DNA of 64,000 nt from contig NZ_FBXK01000005.1 of assembly GCF_900013425.1 (NCBI RefSeq), positions 2,294,001 to 2,358,000 on the forward strand, in the 5' to 3' direction. Both the position numbers and the translations under genes were made by a program. The notes beneath the pieces were generated by a model, which worked only from the letters and a program-made list of their open reading frames with translations, was not told the DNA's origin and did no database searches. Within the stretch, counting starts at the first letter, position 1, and the number at the start of each line of letters is the position of its first letter. The DNA comes from Sphingobium sp. Z007 (GTDB lineage Bacteria > Pseudomonadota > Alphaproteobacteria > Sphingomonadales > Sphingomonadaceae). Below are positions 63,647-64,000 of this stretch, piece after piece.

Positions 63647-64000
63647 ATGGCGATCAAGCCGATTGCACTGGGTTCCGCATCGTTGCTCGCGCTGATGCTC
63701 GCGGGCGCCGCCCAGGCCCAGACCGTTCCAGCCGCGCCGCAGGCTAGCCCGCAGGACGAAGCCGCCGATATCGTCGTCACCGGCGTCCGCGCCTCGATCG
63801 TCGGCGCCCTCAACGTCCGCAAGAATTCGACCCAGATCGTCGATTCGATCGTCTCGGAAGACGTCGGCAAGCTGCCCGACAACAATGTGGTCGAAGCGCT
63901 CCAGCGCGTGACCGGCATCCAGGTCACCGACCGCGCTGGTGGCGAAACCGCCGGCATCACCATTCGCGGCCTGACCGATCCGCTGACCACGCTCAACGGC
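63647..64000 (+). CDS. TonB-dependent receptor, N-terminal part
   Basis: 118 residues before the window ends. Signal peptide (IALGSASLLALMLAGAAQAQ), then the TonB box-like DIVVTGVRAS and the plug domain VGKLPDNNVVEALQRVTGIQ, TIRGL. The form (IVVTGxRAS, LPDxN) is the sphingomonad/Caulobacter carbohydrate receptor type. GGGGAGG precedes the ATG at 63647. It probably brings arabinan oligosaccharides across the outer membrane. Confidence 0.9.
   Translation, partial: MAIKPIALGSASLLALMLAGAAQAQTVPAAPQASPQDEAADIVVTGVRASIVGALNVRKNSTQIVDSIVSEDVGKLPDNNVVEALQRVTGIQVTDRAGGETAGITIRGLTDPLTTLNG

Overview
The window is G+C-rich and almost fully coding. Gene content (TonB-dependent receptors, ergothioneine genes egtB/egtD, HWE-type kinase, sphingomonad-style GntR sugar locus, dispersed 'CGTTCGTTTCGAGC' palindromes) fits an alphaproteobacterium of the Sphingomonadaceae (Sphingobium/Sphingomonas-like). 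This placement is inference from gene content, not from a marker gene comparison. No rRNA, CRISPR array, integrase or transposase was seen.

Layout. 1-16 kb: chromosomal housekeeping genes (ABC ATPase, nadB, alpha/beta hydrolase, beta-lactamase-like lipoprotein, polA, BI-1 protein, cysS, an exported TPR-CHAT protein, an ABC-F ATPase). A DUF559 nuclease gene sits inside an inverted pair of palindromic repeats between the ABC ATPase and nadB. 17.3-19.3 kb: an A+T-richer two-gene module, an AAA/ABC-type ATPase plus a TOPRIM-like protein with a 4-base overlap, resembling known anti-phage ATPase/TOPRIM pairs. 19.4-30.5 kb: GH3 glucosidase, tRNA-Lys and tRNA-Tyr, rlmB, ferredoxin, DNA glycosylase, a receiver/HWE kinase pair meeting tail to tail, murA, a Crp-like regulator, a tiny CXXCH protein coupled to an HNH nuclease, gluQ. 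30.5-52.5 kb: cobalamin adenosyltransferase, GGDEF protein, egtB-egtD, HAD hydrolase, nucleoside transporter, exported intradiol dioxygenase, an OmpR/EnvZ-type pair, a group of small membrane and regulatory proteins, typA, an S10 peptidase, telA-xpaC and kup.

52.7-64 kb: an arabinan/L-arabinose utilisation locus. It has a lactonase and aldose epimerase (leftward), a FucP-type sugar/proton symporter, a GntR/FCD regulator, then a rightward series: an AraD1-family protein, a Gfo/Idh sugar 1-dehydrogenase, a GH51 arabinofuranosidase, a GH43 endo-arabinanase, a second GH43 protein and the start of a TonB-dependent receptor. Together these suggest outer-membrane uptake, periplasmic cleavage of arabinan to L-arabinose, import, and oxidation to the lactone and acid. 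Five copies of a 13-base near-palindrome of the form TTAGTC-N-GACTAA lie in front of the transcription units of this locus; they are the best candidates for the operator of the local GntR regulator.

Dispersed repeats mark several gene ends. One pair forms a perfect 66-base palindrome at 56252-56317, and two repeat families are nested symmetrically at 30581-30827.
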